A DNA stretch of 64,000 bases from Coprinus comatus (lineage: Eukaryota; Basidiomycota; Agaricomycetes; Agaricales; Agaricaceae): assembly GCA_034638255.1 (NCBI GenBank), contig JAWPGT010000027.1, positions 186,001-250,000 on the forward strand, in the 5' to 3' direction. Shown one piece after another: positions 60,980 through 64,000 of this stretch (its first letter is position 1; each line of letters opens with the position of its first letter). A program made the translations under genes and the position numbers. The notes beneath the pieces are model-generated. The model did not search any database and was not told where the DNA came from. It worked only from the letters and a program-made list of their open reading frames with translations.

Positions 60980-61900
60980 TAATACTTCCTCTATGACGAA
61001 CTTCAAAGAGACACAAAACTCGAATGAAGGCTTCAAATATAATGAAAGTGCAGAAACACACAGACCAGGTCCAATCATAACTTATCGCTTCCAAAACTCT
61101 CTTTCACTGATTGAAAATACATTAAATCATCTGTCGCTACTTACATCAACTTTCCGGGGTGAGTTCATACCACATTTCCTCAGTCTGACTCTGGCTGAAC
61201 AAAACCCACATGTTCAGTTGTGTGCTTTTGTACAGCAACTGGCCATATCACAACAGCCCGTGGAGTAGAGGTTATGCAAGAGATTCACCTCATACGAACC
61301 AAGGTCGAAGAAACGCGGAACTTTGATTACTGCCCAAGAAGTTAGAACAGAAGAGCACATTGTTGAAGGTTTAGGCAGATCGATGTGTGAACGGCGGACT
61401 AGATGGCGGTCCAGAATTGCGGAGACAGGAACATGTTATAGGCTATGATCTTAGGGAGTAAACAGGCGCATATATTATAGGGTATTTAAACCTTCTTTTC
61501 TCTGTCCTGAAGTCCATCTTTCTTTTACTTTCGGACTTCAGGTATGCCTTTAATTATGTCTCATGTTCGTATATTCACTTTATCTTTCTTTTACTTTCGG
61601 ACTTCAGTCCTGTCGTACACATCTAGAATACTCTGCGTATTTAACTCAAGTTTATTATTCTCATAATCTATTCTACTATCGTTACACATGATACAAGCCA
61701 TCGCTGAAGTGAGTATTAGTGATATCATCCCCTCCTCAACAACAGCACACGTCTCGAACACAATCACCTTCAATAAAATCTGCACCTGCTCATTGTCCAT
61801 GGCGCTGCTCACCAGACTAATGTCGCTTATCAGGAGCAGGGGCTGGGAATCGGGATTAACTACAGTCGAGGCGTTACACACCTTAAAACTGGGGACATAA
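60980..61900 (+). other. Repeated unknown family X, copy 3 (longest)
   Basis: Plus-strand frames: 60993-61268 with ETQNSNEGFKYNESAETHRP, ENTLNHLSLLTSTF and LSLTLAEQNPHVQLCAFVQQ; then 61688-61900 with MIQAIAEVSISDIIPSSTTA and GWESGLTTVEALHTLKLGT. The segment between (61300-61680) is absent from the 42.9-kb copy, suggesting a later insertion here. Open frames of 91 and 70 codons could be exons of one gene. No recognised domain. Confidence 0.4.
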
Positions 61901-61921
61901 GATAGAAGCTACGGGAATTGA

Positions 61922-62990
61922 AGATATGTTATTATGCAGTGAGTTGTTTCATGTCTCGTTCAACTGTGTACTCTCCCAAAGCTCGCTCAACAAATAACAT
62001 CGCTCCGAAATCCCAATACCTGTTGTGATCAGAGCTAGGATCGTGTTTCATACTGAACCTACACTTCAAGCAAGTACATTACCAAGGTTATTATGGTGAA
62101 AGGACCAGTAATATTTATCTTGTGAGTTTCTTCTTCTTACCTTGTTCCACACCATCAATCATCTTCACGTACTTTGATAAACATTTTTCATCTACAGGAA
62201 CCTCCAGGAAACCTCCTAAACCCGTGAAAAGACTACGTGCGTTCTCAATCTTATTACGGAAAATGGATGATGAAGAGATTTGGGCGTATCGTTTGTATGT
62301 TTGGTTTTTGTAACATTGTCTATGTTAAATCACAGAGATCGATGGCTGTCTCTTTTGATATGTATACAGGAATCAGAGGGATCGATAATGACATTTCGAC
62401 AGAGGAGTGCCAAGGTTGGTCTGTATGTATGCTTGAAAACGAGGTGAGTTTTTTTTTTTTTTTTTTCATTTCTTGTTTACTTTTTCCTCTTGTACATATT
62501 CCATTTCCTGAAACGCATATTCATTCTAACCTTGTTTTAAAGTAACTCATTTCGATACCCAATGTGTACCATGATCTTTTATTGAACCGAGTGTCACTGA
62601 CATTTATCGTATACCGCCAACTTCTACACCCATTAAAACACTTCGACGACCCTCGTGTCAAGAGTTCCGAATTCAAACTTTATAGTACAAGACCATCGTT
62701 ACCTTCTTCATCAGGGGTTCTTCCTCAAATTTTAAATCAAACGGATTCAACTTCCTATTAGGAATCCAGTTGAGTGTTCCTTTTCATGTTCGTTGACCTA
62801 ATTCAAACTATGTATCTCCCAGTTTTCGCTTATATTCCTGATGGTGGTATTCCACAATATCTCTTTTGCTGAAAACTAGGGGTACGACTCCTTTCATAAC
62901 TTTAATTTCAATACACTGACGTCTCATCGTACTTCGCTCAATAGTGATCTATGGTAACAAGCAACAAGAAATAGCGCAACTGGAGTACTG
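61922..62990 (+). other. Repeated unknown family Y, copy 3
   Basis: Starts ATGTTATTATGCA with a GTGAGT donor (61926-61940). Then GTSRKPPKPVKRLRAFSILL and RKMDDEEIWAYRLYVW after a TCTACAG acceptor (about 62198), a segment ending at TTGAAAACGAG (62443) followed by a T-rich intron, and PPTSTPIKTLRRPS (about 62608). Frames break in several places. Confidence 0.35.
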
Positions 62991-63480
62991 TATATTTCTG
63001 ATACAAATCACACCGCTAATCAGATATATTCTTGGGTGCGATCTTATAGTATAAAGATGTACTTTTACGACACTAATGAATGTGTTTGCACGTATGGGTA
63101 TGGGTGTGGGTACGGTGAATGATACTGCACAGTAGGGTGAAGAGATTTTAAAGAAGGAGACCAGGATGGGAAGTCCACGCTGGATGTGATAAGGGTATGG
63201 AGGGTATGTAAATACCATCTCTATCGATTTAGTACGATACACCTCAACCTTCACATATCGGCCTTATCAACCAAGCTTTTTACGACACCTATTTCCTTAA
63301 ATTTCCAATGGTAAATATACCCTCTCGACTCTTTGAGGACTCAAACCTGTATTCGTTTAGTGTTAAAGACAATCACATATATTAGCGTCCAACTTTCCTA
63401 CGATCAAGAGATCGAAGAATATTTTGTGTCACCCCCCTAATATTTCCGGAAAATCACCAGATTGCAGTACCATAATTTCA
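62991..63480. other. Spacer next to the copy F tail
   Basis: Third occurrence of the 36541-37026 spacer; no gene supported. Confidence 0.5.
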
Positions 63481-64000
63481 TTACGCGCATTCTGTTCCGA
63501 GGACCGACACTGGTGGTTGCTGTCGAGGACCAGTTGTCTCTTGGGCATGATAATGTGTACGCAGAGATGGAGTCGATGGAGGGCTTTGTAGATCTTGTAC
63601 CGCAGAGGCTTGGTTTACGGTCCCAAGTCCAACACCGTCTGACTGTGAGGAGGGAGTGATGACGTGTGAATCTTGTCTGGTGGATCTTTCGTTGTAAAGC
63701 GGTGATGTGTGCTGACTGGATGCAGAAGTTTCAATCGTGTTCGTGGCTAGCGGAATTTCTGACCTGGCATGAGGATCAGCAGGCATGACTGAAACGCAAT
63801 TGGATGAATATTGCGATGATGAAAGAACAGGTGAAACTGGATTTCGAGTGCCAACGCCCAATGTAGTGGCTGTTTCGTGAAATGTGTTGGATTGCAAAGG
63901 AGCTGGCAAGGAGGGTGTAGTAGATATGGGCAGAGTTTCAGTAGAGTATATTGTTGGAGTGATTTGGCCGGTTGTTTCATCGTGTAAGTCTGTTTCATGA
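63481..64000 (-). CDS. DUF6535 membrane protein, copy F, C-terminal tail only (runs off window)
   Basis: Minus-strand open frame of the Ser/Thr/Pro tail: LPAPLQSNTFHETATTLGVG, TRNPVSPVLSSSQ, GVGLGTVNQASAVQDLQSPP. It matches the tails of copies C, D and E. The membrane and helical parts should lie to the right of the window. Ends in a shifted frame relative to copy D, so the last residues differ. Confidence 0.55.
   Translation of the reverse strand, partial: HETDLHDETTGQITPTIYSTETLPISTTPSLPAPLQSNTFHETATTLGVGTRNPVSPVLSSSQYSSNCVSVMPADPHARSEIPLATNTIETSASSQHTSPLYNERSTRQDSHVITPSSQSDGVGLGTVNQASAVQDLQSPPSTPSLRTHYHAQETTGPRQQPPVSVLGTECA

Noticed and set aside
36553..63254. Minus-strand frames at 36553-36792 and 62949-63254 conserved between copies
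   Set aside because: Their similarity follows from the DNA duplication; indels between copies do not respect the frame.
1..64000. CRISPR array, rRNA or tRNA genes
   Set aside because: No regular short direct repeats with unique spacers, no conserved rRNA blocks, and no tRNA cloverleaf spotted; tRNA search by eye is not exhaustive.

Overview
The window looks like nuclear DNA of a mushroom-forming basidiomycete (Agaricomycetes). The evidence is dense genes with many 50-60 bp GT-AG introns, house-keeping fungal proteins (calpain-like protease, ESCRT-0 Hse1, UEV Mms2, mitoribosomal S29), and several degenerate paralogues of DUF6535 membrane proteins and an F-box-like protein, families typical of Agaricomycetes. 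No rRNA, tRNA, CRISPR array or bacterial-type operon was seen. The species cannot be named from this sequence.

Left part, 1-18.7 kb: a 5'-truncated calpain gene (1-2709, +), a small membrane protein (2848-3545, -), an F-box/DUF6535-C relic (3832-5265, +), a broken DUF6535 gene (copy A, 7128-10192, +) followed by another C-terminal relic (10541-11290, +), then three ordinary genes packed together: hse1 (11743-15490, -) and mms2-like (15770-16362, +) sharing a 279-bp divergent promoter, and mrps29/DAP3 (16437-18128, -).

Right part, 18.7-64 kb: no ordinary single-copy gene is visible. It is an array of a repeated multigene unit. In left-to-right order one unit holds, on the minus strand, a DUF6535 gene, a membrane-protein relic, a gene with a six-cysteine zinc-cluster-like motif, and a second membrane-protein fragment; then, on the plus strand, two unrecognised families called X and Y here. 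DUF6535 copies are B (19.06-21.6 kb), C (26.4-29.1), E (37.0-38.3), D (44.6-47.6), a 5' stub (54.1-54.3) and F (63.5 to beyond the edge). D is the best preserved; the others carry frameshifts, stops or deletions. About 7 kb (28.0-34.93 kb) is duplicated almost identically at 46.45-54.07 kb, and the second copy carries a 727-bp TIR element bounded by TA, missing from the first copy (an empty site).

Caution: single-base frame breaks also occur in the conserved calpain and Hse1 genes, so part of the decay may be assembly error in homopolymers. All exon models are inferred by eye from splice signals and frame continuity; no database search was run.
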